This document shows, piece after piece, positions 11,372 through 23,425 of a stretch of 64,000 nucleotides of DNA. Source of the stretch: Adiantum capillus-veneris (Eukaryota; Streptophyta; Polypodiopsida; Polypodiales; Pteridaceae); the NCBI GenBank assembly GCA_014529385.2, contig CM043945.1, positions 94,960,112-95,024,111 on the forward strand, in the 5' to 3' direction. The position numbers and the translations under genes were made by a program. The notes under the pieces are model-generated. The model ran no database searches and was not told where the DNA came from. It saw only the letters and a program-made list of their open reading frames with translations. Within the stretch, counting starts at the first letter, position 1. Every line of letters starts with the position of its first letter.

Positions 11372-11582
11372 CATTGTAGATGATAACAACGAGCTTTCAT
11401 TATTTTGATAGCATTTTTGTCATTGTAGGCGGCCACTCTGGCGGAGGTGGAAGGGAGTCTCACTCATGTGATTTTAATTTTGGAGCCTTAAAGTGGTTAA
11501 CATCTTGTGTTTTTGGCACAGTGTGTGTATATCTAAGTTGGTTTGACTTTTGTAGATGGACTCTACAATTTTGGTGCTACAA

Positions 11583-11585
<3 letters not shown>

Positions 11586-11619
<34 letters not shown>
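11586..11619. repeat. (CT)17 microsatellite
   Basis: Uninterrupted CT repeat just outside the right end of the candidate transposon. Confidence 0.97.
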
Positions 11620-11621
<2 letters not shown>

Positions 11622-11622
<1 letters not shown>

Positions 11623-12010
11623 TTTGTTTTTTTGCCTTAAATGCATGTAGAAGCCCAATGAGGGTGGTCGGTGTATGGTTTAATTTATGGTCCCTCATAC
11701 AAAGGAGGCTCTGCCAAATTTTTTGTAGGAAGGGGTAGTTCTCACTTAGCTTTGTTTATTTTTTTGCTTTAAATTCCATGTGGAAGGCCCACGAGGATTG
11801 CGGATTTATGGTTTGATTTATGTTCCTTCGTACAAAGAGACTCTATCAAACTTCTTTCAAGAAGTGGTGGTGTGCATTTGGATAATGATCAGAGGCTCAT
11901 TGATATCCTCAATGAATTTTGTTTTTTTGTCTTAAATTTCAAGTGGAAGCCCAATTGAGGGTAGCGTGCTTATGGTTTGACTTATGTTTACTCATGCAAA
12001 GAAGATTTTT
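11622..12010. repeat. three-copy degenerate tandem repeat, ~120-170-bp period
   Basis: Three blocks each begin with tttgttttttt-like sequence and 'cttaaat', pass through a 'gaagccca...gagg' phrase, then 'tatggttt(a/g)a(c/t)ttatg', then 'ctca(t/c)...caaag'. They start near 11622, 11750 and 11920. Copies are diverged and non-coding. Confidence 0.7.
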
Positions 12011-13369
12011 GTGTATTTCATAGAAAACTATACAAGAAGCACATATAGCATGTAGCAAGCATCACATTTGCACTCCTGGCATTGCAGAAAGTGTTTGCAT
12101 GTTTTAAGCACTAAACCAAGAATTATGATATTGAAGCAATTGTTGAAACTTATTGGGATAAAGGCAAAAACCTCAAAAAACACTGTTACAATTATAAAAC
12201 AATGAAAAGGAAATCTTACAATAAAAAAATTCATGCCTAACATGACCATTTCCTTATGGACATCTATATCTTACTATATATAATGGAGTTTAAAATTTTC
12301 AAGGTAGGAGAGATCCTCTAAGTGTCACATTTTGATTCCCCTGATGCGCAAAATCCATATTCTTTGCCATCTTTGTGGCTCCCAAGGGTGGACCCTTGTA
12401 GCTAGGAATCTTCTAGTAGATCCCCCATAAACTCTCATTCATCATAGATTAGGTTTCATCAAGGGCCATTTGTCCCAAAATGGTGTAGCCATTTGTCCCA
12501 ACTAAGATTGACAAGGGAAAAAGAGCCTCTAGTCACCAACAAGGGCCCCGGGTGCGGAAGGGGGGGGGGGGGGGGGGGGGTTAAGTTTCCCCCTTAGTCT
12601 TTTCATACCATTCATTTATTCCATGTCCCATTGTTAGTCAAGCCACCGGAGGTGACGTAGAGGCCCTCTAACGGACACCGCATAGCAAGCATGTGTGCAA
12701 TATGACTTGGCTTAAATGGTGAACAACCATTGCATGTGCACACCAAAATAGACAATGAGATAGTGTTAGAGAGTCAAGTCTTCCGTATTGGAACATTGCA
12801 TTCATGTCTACAAACCAACCCTACACAGTAAAATAAAAAATCAAATAACGAAGCAAATGTCATTTATATCAAAGTCAATTTAGGAGCCCTCCTCACCATC
12901 TAGGGTGTTCTTCATAAAGGATCTATGGTTGTGAATAGGCGTCAAGGTAAGGGGTGATTTTGACTATTGGATCACCCCTCAATTCAACCCACTATTAGAG
13001 AGTTAATCTGACATTCACATGATTCCTATTCTCAACCATAGACCCCCCATCAATTTCCATGTGGGTGTCAGGTGTAGTTGCAGACCTGGTTTTGGACCAA
13101 GAAGAAGAAACTAGTCTTGATTGGTGGGTGTTTATATAGAACATCTATAGAACATAACATGACATATGTAGATTGACATCAAGCATCTAGCTCTGAAGTA
13201 AACAAAGTCCAAATTTCATTGGTGAATTTTTGAAAAATAATTGCATATATGATGATTGATTACTTCTATAGCTGTCCAATTTCACGCCATTGACGAACTT
13301 TTAAAAAAGGATTGCATGTGTATTATTACTATAAATCACGTGTAGTCAATTTTCTCTTATTTTTCATAG

Positions 13370-13415
<46 letters not shown>

Positions 13416-13988
13416 ACGTGTTGTCACAATTGGATGGAGCAAGGAGTTTTTGTTGATCAGAGAACCTAGTGCAAAACATATTTGAAGAGAGAAATGCTCG
13501 GATAAAGGGTTGTCCTCGTGCTACAAAACGGTTATACTGAGGAGAATGTAGGGCTACAATATATAAGATGCATTGCCAAACAAGGACATACGTAGACTCA
13601 CATCAACCACCTAGAAATAAAGTAAACATGTACAAAGTGCATTGAATACTGCAATACATAAGTTGAATTGTCGAACAATGAGAAAATAAGCGCGTGTCTA
13701 TTTGATATATAGATTCAATGATTGATATTGAGCATGCAACTAGTGAGGAAAACATGTGGCTAAACTAAACTTAAGGAAGTATTGACAAACTCAAAAAATA
13801 CAGAAAGCATCAACAGACTGAAAATTGAATTGCACTACCGACCTGGTGCTCGTGTACAGGTGTCATCCAATTGTGCAAGCCAAACGACAATGTGAGTAGT
13901 TAAACATTTTTTTGTCTTGCAGTTAGGTGCAAAGTGAAAACACTAAATATACATTGCATATCATGCAAAAGTGCCATACAAAAGTACG
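12011..13988. other. non-coding stretch with poly-G and (CA)n tracts
   Basis: Contains an uninterrupted run of 21 G at 12560-12580 and a (CA)20 tract at about 13372-13412. A phrase with 'caac/tctag...taaa' recurs near 13170 and 13590, suggesting an old duplication. No gene is recognised. Confidence 0.5.
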
Positions 13989-14226
13989 GTGGAGAGTTGG
14001 CACCGTGGTCTCTTCACAAACTATAAGAAATGAAAGATGTGCCCTGCCCCATAAGATTTATGTGTTGGGCCAAGCAAATGCATAGACATAGGAAATTGGA
14101 TACATATGTGGAGAGTTGGCACCGTGGTCTCTTCACAAACTATAAGAAATGAAAGATGTGCCCTGCCCCATAGGATTTATGTGTTGGGCCAAGCAAATGC
14201 ATAGGCATAGGAAATTGGATACAGAT
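13989..14226. repeat. 119-bp tandem duplication
   Basis: 13989-14107 is repeated immediately at 14108-14226 with only about three or four substitutions. The high identity indicates a recent event. Non-coding. Confidence 0.95.
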
Positions 14227-15080
14227 AACGGACCTTCCAGTGTTGTCAAACTGGAGTCTTGGTTGTGTAGTCAAAGCATCCATTGTTGTGAATATATGTC
14301 CTTTCTATCACACACAAAATAGGAGTTAACACAAATACAAAAGATGCATGATATAGAAATAATTAAAGAGAAGTGGGTGATAGTCACAGATCGCTTCTAT
14401 TGTAATGTTGGTGGAGTTGCTGTTGGCTATAAAATCTAATGGAGTCTCCAATTTTAAAAGTTACACAAGCTGGCATTGCTTTCAATCTATGTGTAGCTTT
14501 TCAGAGCTGTTACATGTTCCGACACGTAGCTCAAAACCACTACACCTCACCTGCCTAATTTGGATAGGCTTGACACCCGTTACTTCCTTGGCAGTAGCTA
14601 TGTTTTTAAAAGAAGACAATTGTGAATGATCGAGATATGTAAACTTTGCAATTGGTAACATGGTCCATGGGTGCAATGTGCTTCACTAGGTTCCATTGGG
14701 GCTTTAAACTGAGAGGCCATCACTACATTAAACCCTACGTTTTGTATGATGTACCTCAGTTGCTTGACAACCAATTGAATGACCTTGTATGTGATCAATT
14801 TCTTCACAAGTTTTAATTTATACTTAAAGCAATGGTGTGTGTATTACACAAAAGAATATAGACATGTGTCCACTTATGGGAGAGAGACAGAGAAAGAGAG
14901 AGAAACACAAAGAGAGGCTATGGACTTCTATTATAGAGGCCTCATAAGTCATTCGGATATCCTATGTCCTATCACCAAGATTTAAGTGCGATAGGAGGAG
15001 ACAAGGTCGGAGTAGCCACACTACCTACAACAATTTTAACGACCTAAAAAAGCTAAGCAATGTTTCAGTACAAATTCTTT
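14227..15080. other. non-coding stretch, nothing recognised
   Basis: A minus-strand frame around 14807-14600 looks faintly protein-like but carries no motif I can name. No RNA gene or repeat is evident. Confidence 0.4.
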
Positions 15081-15303
15081 GTTTACTTCTGGTAAGCCTA
15101 ATATGATCTTTCAGATTCTTGAGCCGACACGTGGCCGTTTGGCAAGATCTAGGCCATTGCCCTCATGCCAAATCGCATAGCTAGGAGCTCAAGCTTGCAA
15201 TTAATAATGACATTGTGTATTATTTTTACTTGGTGAGCCTAATGTCATTTTTTGTGTTCTAGAGCCGGGGCGTGGCCTCTTGGCATGATTGAGGCCAATC
15301 ATA
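15081..15303. repeat. degenerate two-copy repeat, ~143-bp period
   Basis: 15081-15163 and 15225-15303 share 'tttactt..ggt(a)agcctaat' followed by 'gagccg..(a/g)cgtggcc' and 'ttggca(a/t)gat...aggcca'. Divergence is considerable. Confidence 0.65.
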
Positions 15304-17880
15304 ACGTAGCCAAACAACAATGAAAAATAGCCGTTGTTGAAAAGCACATCACATTGAAAGGCAAAGAACATTGCCGTTGTTGAAAATCAATAGTTGGGGA
15401 GGGATTTGCAATTATGAACACAGGGGCAGAGGGTTTGAAGGCAGAGGCAGTAGAAAAATCTGCAAGGCTAAGCGAAGAAACACACAATGAAGATGAATCG
15501 CTAGGGCGAGAGCCAATGGGTGGAGGAGTGGCATCGAGGGCTCTTGTGCCAACTGGATAAGGAGTGGCTTGGGCTCATGAATCGGGGGCTTTAAGCCGTT
15601 TGGGACTACACGTATCCAATGGGGGAAATTGGGAGATGATGGGTGAACAAAAGACCTAGGGCACAAGCTGAGCCTAGACCGTCCCAAATAAAGAGAGATG
15701 GTTATGGAGCAGAGACTATATTGGGTAAGGCAATAGATATTTGATGTGGTCTCTCCAAGAGGCGTGGGCAGTGATAGCGTTGCTTGGACTGATTTGGAGT
15801 ATTGCGCCTAGGGGTAGTGGGCAAAAGAGGAGGTGGCTCAAATAGTAGGCATCACGATGGCAGCTAGTTGTAGCATCGTCTATGTGTAACACAACTTGAG
15901 GGCTTTTGCGTATACAATCTAGTAGGGGATGAAAGAAGGCATGGTAGAGTTGTGTGGAGAGGAGGGGGCCAAAGTCAAGGTGGTGCTTTAAGAGTAGGCA
16001 AAGCTAATGGCTTGTGATGCTCATGAGGCTACATGGAGCATCCTTTAGCTTCAACGTCACTCTCTTTGATCAGGCTTTAGGAAAACGTTTATTGCTTCTC
16101 TCTCTTTCGGATGAGGTCAATGATAAATTCGCTAACACTTTGTCAAAATAGTAGCCTCATGCTCAAGCTGATTTTGCAGATCTTCGATCCCTCTCCCACT
16201 AGGGATAAAAAGGGCAAGAAAGGCGAATCTGATTGATTACTTTTGAGTTTCTCCTTGTCAGCAGTGTTACTTTTAGGTGGAGGAATAGTATAAAGGCTGG
16301 TGAGAACACTTTTGACTAAGTTCCAAGATGCTCAACGGCGTTATTCTCTTTGAGTTTATTGACCAACATTTAGTGCTTTTAAGCTTGTTGCATGAGATTG
16401 ATGATGAGTTTTACTAGCGCCTCCTTTTAACATAATAATGGAGCCTGCATTGATTGGCGTGAGGTTGACTAAAGGCTTTGAGCGCTAATCAACTATAGGT
16501 TGAGCTTCTCGAGTACTTCGCTGCATATGCTGTTGACAATGTCGACTAGCTGGAAGATGTCTGGCTTGTGACCAATTTTAGAATTTCACTTCGTAGTAGG
16601 GCCACTTGAAAGAAGGGGTCCACAGGAATTTCATTGACGTGATCACGATTGTGTGATTACATTAATAACTCTAGTAATTACACAAGAAAAACACGTGATT
16701 ATGTTAATTATTAACGTGACTTTGATGATTAATTGCAAAAACCCATAGAGCCGGTTAGCCCGCCGGGTGAGAGCATATTCCCTAAGGGTTCCATCGGGGT
16801 TCTTTATTTTCCCGGCGGGCCCGTCGAGAAAATAAAAAACCTCAGTGAGCGTAATTATATAAAGTAAACCTTATGCTTACCATGGTGCTTTGAATAGGCA
16901 AATCCCTGGGGAGTGTATCCAAGTACCGGGTACAATTATCTCCTTGTGAATTGACCTAAGGTTACAAAGTCATAGGTCCTTTTTTTTAAGGCCGAACGTG
17001 ATTCTTCATTCGGTAACCACTTCTAAAAATATTTAAATCCTTTACCGAATAGAAAGGTAAGAAACCAAAACAAATGAGAATTTAGAGAGTCGTGCTCATT
17101 GCGACGAAGTCATCGGTTCAAATGAGGGTTGTAATTGGTTTTAGAAGATGAGCATATGCAAATGACGAGTCGATAGTCAAGGGTTGGATATCTTGTACTA
17201 GTGTACTGGGCATATAAAGATCCTTGAAGTCTTGCATTTTTCACCATCAAAAATATATTTTCACTACACAATATAAGAGCTATAATCCTTAATCCATTGA
17301 AAATAGTTTAAATATATTGAAGTGGTTGCATAAGGGGGTTACAATCCTTGAATGGGTACAAGTAGTCCTCAATTGTATGATTATATTGAATATTTCTTTG
17401 CGTTATTTCATGCATGGTTTATACAGAGAGTGCATTATGTATTATGAAAGATAGTTAGTGCATGACATAATCAATCATAGATATCATTTCTTTCGTTTGT
17501 TTTCTGCAAAATAATTGACATCGTTCAGTGTAGAAGTTGATTATTTTTTGTAGCATTTGAAATTAAATGTGTCTTGTTGTTTGCAAATCAAAGAGGACGT
17601 ATAAATAATCATCATAATAATACTTGCATTGAGAAATTCATAGCATTGTTGTAGTTAGTATGCCGTGCAGAGAGTGCATTGCAATATGTATGTTTGCTCA
17701 CAATATAGGTGATCGATATGTGCATTGACTAGCGTGTATTGCAAATCTCTTATCATGCTGATTTGATTACTTTTTTAGTAATTGGTTTTTTAATATATAT
17801 TGAAAAGAAGAAAAATGTTTTAAAAACTGAACATCTAGTTCTTTTATCTTCAATATTAAATTAAAACCAATGGAGTGAAA
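15304..17880. other. non-coding stretch with a GC-rich block
   Basis: No gene is recognised. At 16748-16840 a GC-rich block (gagccggttagcccgccggg, then cggcgggcccgtcgagaaaa) stands out against the AT-rich surroundings; a related block occurs in the opposite orientation near 32380-32490. The last kilobase before the hAT pseudogene is AT-rich. Confidence 0.45.
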
Positions 17881-17889
17881 TATCGGCAC

Positions 17890-20015
17890 AAGTGGTACGA
17901 AGAAGCCAAAGAATAGAAAAGCTCTTAGCAAAGAGTGAGATTATGCTCACAACATATGCGGTCGATATATGGAGTGGCAATGTAAATTTTGCTTCACAAC
18001 AAAATCAGGCGGTGCACCACATATTAGGGACCATTTTTTGGGTAGCATTAAAAGAGTTGTAAGAAATGTGAACATCCTCAGGCACCTGCAATTGCAAAGC
18101 GTTTGAGAGAAGAGCTCGCCAAAAAAGGTGTCAAGAGACAACAAATATATAGCTCTGTTATGGATACAAGTCAAGAGCAATTAGAGCCAAATATTAACTC
18201 TGCCAATCGTGTGGTGACACCAACTAACCTTAGAGAATAGCCTGCATAGGGAGAGGAAATATCAAGCAACGTACCTTTTAAGAGTCACAATGAAGGAAGA
18301 TTTGGTCAAATGCGTCAAAAATCATTGTATCAAAGCTTTCAAATGCAGTCTCTAGAAGAAGCACAAACTGCACTCACCAAAGCAATTTCCTTCATTGGAA
18401 GTGCTCTGGTCATGGTAGACAACAATCATTGGAAGGTCGCTTGGAAGAAAATCGGTGAGTTTGGCCCAAGATTTTCAGCCCTTCTTATCACACGATACGA
18501 AATTTTCTCTTGGACAAATGTTATATCGAAGTCAAAGAGCGTGTTTCCAAAATAATACTTGAAAATATTTCGCTTTCAGGATGCACAATTGTGAGTGATG
18601 GTTGGTCAAATGTTCAAAGAAAACCACTGATCAATGTAATGCTGGTTTGCCCAAGGAGAGAAACGTTCATAAAGGCGATTGATAGTTCTGGTACAATTAA
18701 AAGTAACAAATATATTTTTTAGGTCTTGATTAATGTAATTAAAGAATTTGGTGTTGAACATGTCGTTCAAGTAGTCATGGACAATGCAAAGAATTGTAAC
18801 AACGCTACTAAATTAATAAAGAAGTGATTTTTGAACATTTTTGCCAATGGTTGTAATACACACAGCTTAAACTTGGTGTTGAACTATTGGTACACTAATG
18901 AAGAAACCATATGGTTTGCCAAAATAATTGACACAGCACGTCAAGTTGTGAAATTTATCTTGAAACGACAAAGAGTGCTCTATTTGTACATAACGCGAAT
19001 GTCAGTGATGTTGAAAATTTCTATTGAAACTCGATGGTGCACGCATTTTTATACATTGGAATCACTTCTCCGCAATAAGTACGCTATGATTGACACTTTC
19101 AATTGCACAACCTTTGATGAATAACAGCTTGAGCAAAAAAAAAAGTGAAAGAGAAAATTACATGTCTATGTGACAACATAAACAAAGTTTCTTGGTGGAG
19201 GAGTGTAATGGATGCATACCATGTTCGCGATTCGCATTTTTTATCAAAAGCCGCCAAATATGGACAAAGTGTGGATGACATGGTGGTCAGTCCAACAGAG
19301 TCTTGAAAATCCTGAGGAGCTGAAAGAGCCTGTAGCAGAGAAGGAGTGGAAACTACCATTCTCTGGCAAACAACGAAGAATTTTGGCCAAGTATTTTCAT
19401 GCAAGATGGAAGAGTGCTCATAGTCCACTCCATAGTGTGGCTTCCATGCTTGATCCGGAGTATTGGAATTTAAATATGATGTCCAATATAGAGGTGGTCA
19501 GCGGTTTCTATCACGTGGTCAACACGTTCTACTCCAACGTTCATGACCGAATTGATTGTATCAAAGAAATGGGTGCATTTAGATTAAAAGAAGGTCCTTT
19601 TGTGAATTATTTTGTACAATCAATGGCAAAAGAGCAACCTGCATGGAAGTGGTGGATGATAGATAGTGAAGAGCATCACTCGAACTTACGTCCCCTTGCA
19701 ATAGAAGTACTATCACAATGTGCAACAAACTCAAGTTCAGAGAGAAATTTGAGTATGTACAAGGATGTTCATAGCACTATTTGCAACAGACTATTAGCAG
19801 ATAGAGCGGAAAAATTAATGTATATGTTTTGCAACGAAAAGATATTGCATCACATCGAAAGTGCTAGCTATGAGGAGGAAATACCAACCTGGTTGTATAA
19901 TTGTCAAAACATATACAAAGAAGAGTTCAATGTCGGTCTATCTCAATGCACTATAGATGAAATAGAAGAGAATATGATAATAGATGTGGAAGTTGAATTA
20001 CAAAGAGACCCATAA
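17890..20015 (+). pseudogene. hAT-superfamily transposase with BED zinc finger, frame-broken
   Basis: At 17940-18050 a BED-type zinc finger is readable (RYMEWQCKFCFTT, then GAPHIRDHFLG). After frameshifts, 18310-18722 carries a central domain of the type found in plant hAT/DUF659 proteins: ISLSGCTIVSDGWSNV, followed by VVMDNAKNCNNATKLI near 18770-18830, NGCNTHSLNLVLNYW at 18845, and ETRWCTHFYTLESLLRNK at 19028. The last exon (to 20015) ends with the hAT dimerisation segment (CATNSSSERNLSMYKDVHS). Stops near 18540, 18720, 18823 and 19123 and frame changes show a dead copy. Terminal repeats were not located. Confidence 0.88.
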
Positions 20016-20171
20016 CACTCAGATTTAGAACCAGATAATAACTTCACAGATTCAATATAGCTTGAGAGTAGAATGAAGATTGTGTCAAAACCATTATGAA
20101 AGAGCTTGTATTCAATTTCTTTTGATCATATACAATGACTCATATTTGCGGTTGCACATAGTTTGTTGATC

Positions 20172-20804
20172 TCAATTGTTATGCTCAGAACCAGCATCTT
20201 GGTCACCAAACAGATTTCTGATTGTGCTAGGGGTATCTTGGCAGGCTTGCTTGAATTTATACTCATTTGCCATGCCAAACATAACATATAATCCTTGTGG
20301 AATATCTTGTGAACAGATTGCACATCGGCTACTATTTTGCATTAAACGAATAAAACAAACGAAGTGATAATAATGACCACATATCAATATATAGTATCCA
20401 CTCCATCCATCAAAATTCTTGTAGCAAATTGAACATTGGGAAGATGAAGATGCATCCGAAGTAGACGAGGGGACCAAATCTAGATGCAGGATAAGGTGAC
20501 CGATGTGTGTCCCTTGTACAAGCGGAGGATTCACTCGCTGTGTCAGATTCTGAACATCTTGGCTTAGGCGGTGAATACTTTTCTTCATCCTGACCTGTGA
20601 AGGTTGGGTGTTTGGGTGGCTACATAAAACCGTGTTATTTTTGCATCTTTCTCTACCAGCTGTGTCGTGTAAATATCTTTCTCTCTTTAACTGTAGGTGC
20701 CGGGCGCCTTTAACTATCAATGCCAGCTCATCTCGGGTGAAAGTGACACAACTCTCCTTGATATCATGGGTGGCAACATTTGTCTCCTTTGACAAAAATT
20801 CCAT
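20172..20804 (-). CDS. RING-H2 finger protein, probable E3 ubiquitin ligase
   Basis: A 210-codon frame opens with MEFLSKETNVATHDIKE. A RING-H2 finger lies at about residues 122-168: CSIC, then 14 residues, CGHYYHFVC (Cys-His-His-Cys), then CAIC. The N-terminal 100 residues are polar and unrecognised; the tail is acidic and Asn-rich. RING-H2 fingers bind E2 enzymes and transfer ubiquitin; the substrate is unknown. Coding-like sequence continues upstream on the same strand (about 20960-20870, KISKCLQEAIKENAERIYLE, and an ATG frame at 21203), so the ATG at 20804 may not be the true start. It ends 156 bases beyond the hAT gene and faces it tail to tail; it may be part of that element or an independent gene. 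Confidence 0.6.
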   Translation of the reverse strand: MEFLSKETNVATHDIKESCVTFTRDELALIVKGARHLQLKRERYLHDTAGRERCKNNTVLCSHPNTQPSQVRMKKSIHRLSQDVQNLTQRVNPPLVQGTHIGHLILHLDLVPSSTSDASSSSQCSICYKNFDGWSGYYILICGHYYHFVCFIRLMQNSSRCAICSQDIPQGLYVMFGMANEYKFKQACQDTPSTIRNLFGDQDAGSEHNN

Positions 20805-20869
20805 TGATCACTGATGCACAAAATAAACATATAACATTTTTACAAAATATTTCTCACAATCTGCATTGT

Positions 20870-21203
20870 GCCAATGGATGGCCATAAACTTCCAAGTAGA
20901 TTCTCTCAGCGTTTTCTTTGATCGCTTCCTGGAGGCACTTCGATATCTTCCACCGTCCTTTATCATGTTTGATCACATGGCCATATTGTTTTGATCATGT
21001 CCTTGATCACTTATTTATTGATCTCTTTCCATTGCATGTGGTTTGGATTTTCCCATCTTGAAAGTCGTCGAGCAGTGCGCATCGCTTGCTGTGCCGACAT
21101 AACGTGGGCTAGAGATTTCAATCGCTAAATGCATTAAAACAGCCGCTTGTTGTTGATCATCAGGCACTGATTGGGTACCACAAACTTGTTCTTCATCGGC
21201 CAT
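20870..21203 (-). other. possible upstream exons of the RING-H2 gene
   Basis: The minus strand has an ATG frame of 62 codons from 21203 (MADEEQVCGTQSVPDD...) and a second coding-like piece at 20960-20870. The two are in different frames and would need introns. No domain is recognised. Evidence is reading-frame quality only. Confidence 0.3.
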
Positions 21204-21323
21204 TTTATCTTAGAGCTGCAATAGACAACTAGATAAATATTCAATATCATTGAATATTTGTCTATTATCATTGAATGGACAAATAAACAAATATTCAATA
21301 TCATTGACAAAAATATATTCTCA

Positions 21324-21465
21324 CACTACAACAAAAGAAGGTGTTATCGACGCATATATCGACACTGCCCGTCGCTATGAGCGTCGCTATACGCGTCGCT
21401 GTGAAACCAGTCGCTATTAGCGACGCTGATAGCCACGCGTATAGCGACGCGCATAGCGACGACCA
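21324..21465 (+). repeat. CACTA left terminus and subterminal repeats
   Basis: Terminal CACTACAAC followed by at least seven copies of a gtcgctat / gcgacgc-type motif in both orientations. Such subterminal motifs are known binding sites of TNPA-type proteins in En/Spm. Confidence 0.9.
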
Positions 21466-21734
21466 TAGCAGAAAAAAAATTTCTTGGGTAGAGGGCAAGT
21501 AGCCTGGCCTATGCCCAGTTAAAAGATGGACACAGCCACAGCCAGACTTCCTGCCCTCTGCCCAAGAAAGCGAGCAGCACCAAAATATCAACCATGCTCC
21601 CGCGCGTAGAAATTTCGACAGAGTTCCCTTTGTTTTTACATAAACTTTTCAAAAAAAACCATATCATGTATACGCCTCCTACATGCTATCCATGTAGGAT
21701 CTCACATGAGATTTAAGGCCAATGAAAGACAACC

Positions 21735-21990
21735 GTACCAACTGAAAAGCATAGCCATAACTTAAAAGCATAACCATAACGAACCATAACCATAACTTAA
21801 AAGCATAACCATAACTTAAAACCATAACCGGCTATAATCACTTTGATCAAAACCATAATGCAGATAACCATAACCATAAACAAAATTAACAATAACCATA
21901 AGCATAACCAGAAAAAGAAACAATAACTGTCTATACAATGGCAATGACAATAATCATAACCATAAGGGAAACAATAACTGTCTGAACACT
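21735..21990 (+). repeat. degenerate (CCATAA)n array
   Basis: Some fifteen copies of ccataa / gcataaccataa with irregular spacers inside the CACTA element. It differs from the plant telomere unit CCCTAAA, so I do not call it telomeric. Confidence 0.8.
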
Positions 21991-22391
21991 AACTATTTGT
22001 ACAAAAAAGAGACACAACAGCATGTCTGTGTCTCACAACGCATATAGATGAAATCTGGTCCACTAATGACTAGGCGTCGTAACCTGCACATAGGACAACT
22101 CACAAAATTAGTATTGATATTACTTCACATATACTGACTTAATTAAATCAACTCACGCATATTAACGTCTCACCTCAAGCGATCAGCGAGACTATAAGGC
22201 CTCCCAGTCTACAGGCTCTCCTGAAGCTTCAAGATCATTCAGTACTTCATAGATACCTCCGCGATATCCATCTGACTCCTCCTCGCGTGATGGAGCTCGA
22301 TGCATCGCAAGATTCTGCGTTTATACAAAAATCAAAGTAATAAGAATACATGATTCATCGCGTTTTAAAAAACGCCATAGTTAAGATTGGA

Positions 22392-23357
22392 TTAGAAACT
22401 CACAAACTCATAGCGAAAGGTGTCGAACCCTCCGCTGCCAAGATGAGATGTCCCCCTAGTCATTTGTCGTACCTGCGCGGCCTCACGCTGCTGTCTAAAC
22501 CGCGTGGCCATTGTCCGCTCATCCTCCCTGATCTGCAGCCACGCCTCGTGTGGGATGCCCGAAGGCTTCGGCGAGCCAGTCCTGAAAGCCTTCCGAGCTG
22601 CATCTCGTCGATGTTTGATGGTGTCCCGTGCAACACCCTTGATCCACCGCGCCGAAACAACGGAAGAACCCGGAGCAGGCTGGTACTCTCTCAGGATGGT
22701 CTCCACTATGTAAGTGACTTTTTCCTTTTCTTGCTAATCCCAAGACGTCAGAATACTGGTCAAAAACTGCAGCTCCACGAGCTGGCGAATCCGCTGTCGC
22801 ATCTTAGTCCCGACTCTATCCATGTCAACAGAACCATCTCCCCGTACAGTATAGAGCTTGGAGGCACTAGGATCGTGTGTCCCCCAAGGTGTCCGAGGTG
22901 TGCCAAGAGGTGTGTCGAGAGGTGTGCCTGGGTAAGACGGGGGTCATGAGTGAGGAGGGGTCGAAGCATCTGTGGACCCTCCTCCACAACAACCACCACC
23001 TCCACCTAACAATCGCCGAGATCGGCGAGTGAGCCTGTGCTGCGGAGATGAGGACGTACCCGCCTCTGCCCCACCCCTAGGTGTCGAAGCGGCCGTGATG
23101 GGAGAAGAAGGCGTCGTACCCATAGGCGTCCTGAACCCCGTAGGCGTCCCCCCCCTAGGCGTTGGTCCCTCGGGTGTGAAGCCCGGAGGCGTAGTACCCG
23201 TGCCTCTAGCTACCCAGTACTGAGAAGACTCTGCCATCTGAGCAGGCGTCATCCGTGTAACCAAGTCCATGAATGCATCTGCACTCATGGAAGCAGGATC
23301 TGGAATCTCGTCTGCCATACTAAAGTCCTGCACAAAGAAAGTAAAATAAAGCGTCAA
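22392..23357 (-). pseudogene. TNPA-like protein of the CACTA element (Transposase_24 type)
   Basis: Two pieces on the minus strand. 23357-22944 encodes a Pro/Gly/Thr-rich N-terminal region, including an acidic start (MADEIPDPASMSADAFMDLV) and repeats of TPxG. 22706-22392 encodes the conserved region of plant En/Spm TNPA-like proteins: RWIKGVARDTIKHRRDAARK, then GIPHEAWLQI, then FRQQREAAQVRQMTRGTSH and an aromatic GGFDTFRYEF. A frame change or intron separates the two. The protein would bind subterminal repeats during transposition. Its place downstream of the TNPD gene on the same strand is usual for CACTA. Confidence 0.75.
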
Positions 23358-23425
23358 AACACAGTTGTTTAAATTAACTTTAAGCTTAATTTTAAATCAA
23401 AGTCTTCGCACAAACACTTACAGGC

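Larger units (their letters stand above)
4854..11386 (+). mobile_element. candidate ~6.5-kb DNA transposon with inverted ends, carrying transposase-like, H3-like and Ulp1-like genes
   Basis: Bases 4865-4893 and the reverse complement of 11343-11371 match at 27 of 29 positions; similarity continues outwards with small gaps to about 4854 and 11386. Between these ends, all readable genes lie on the plus strand: a coiled-coil plus transposase-like gene (5233-7929), a histone H3-like ORF (8577-9219) and a Ulp1-type peptidase (about 9430-10240). Plant Mutator-like and CACTA elements are known to carry Ulp1 genes, so the association of a peptidase with transposase remnants is familiar; the H3-like ORF is not. 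I could not find a clear target-site duplication, so the exact termini and superfamily remain open. The coding parts contain stops and frameshifts, so this copy is probably inactive. Confidence 0.6.

Noticed and set aside
21735-21990. Interstitial telomere repeat
   Set aside because: The unit is CCATAA, not the plant CCCTAAA.
22350-22949. 199-codon plus-strand frame in the CACTA element
   Set aside because: Antisense of the TNPA-like gene, whose conserved blocks are on the minus strand.
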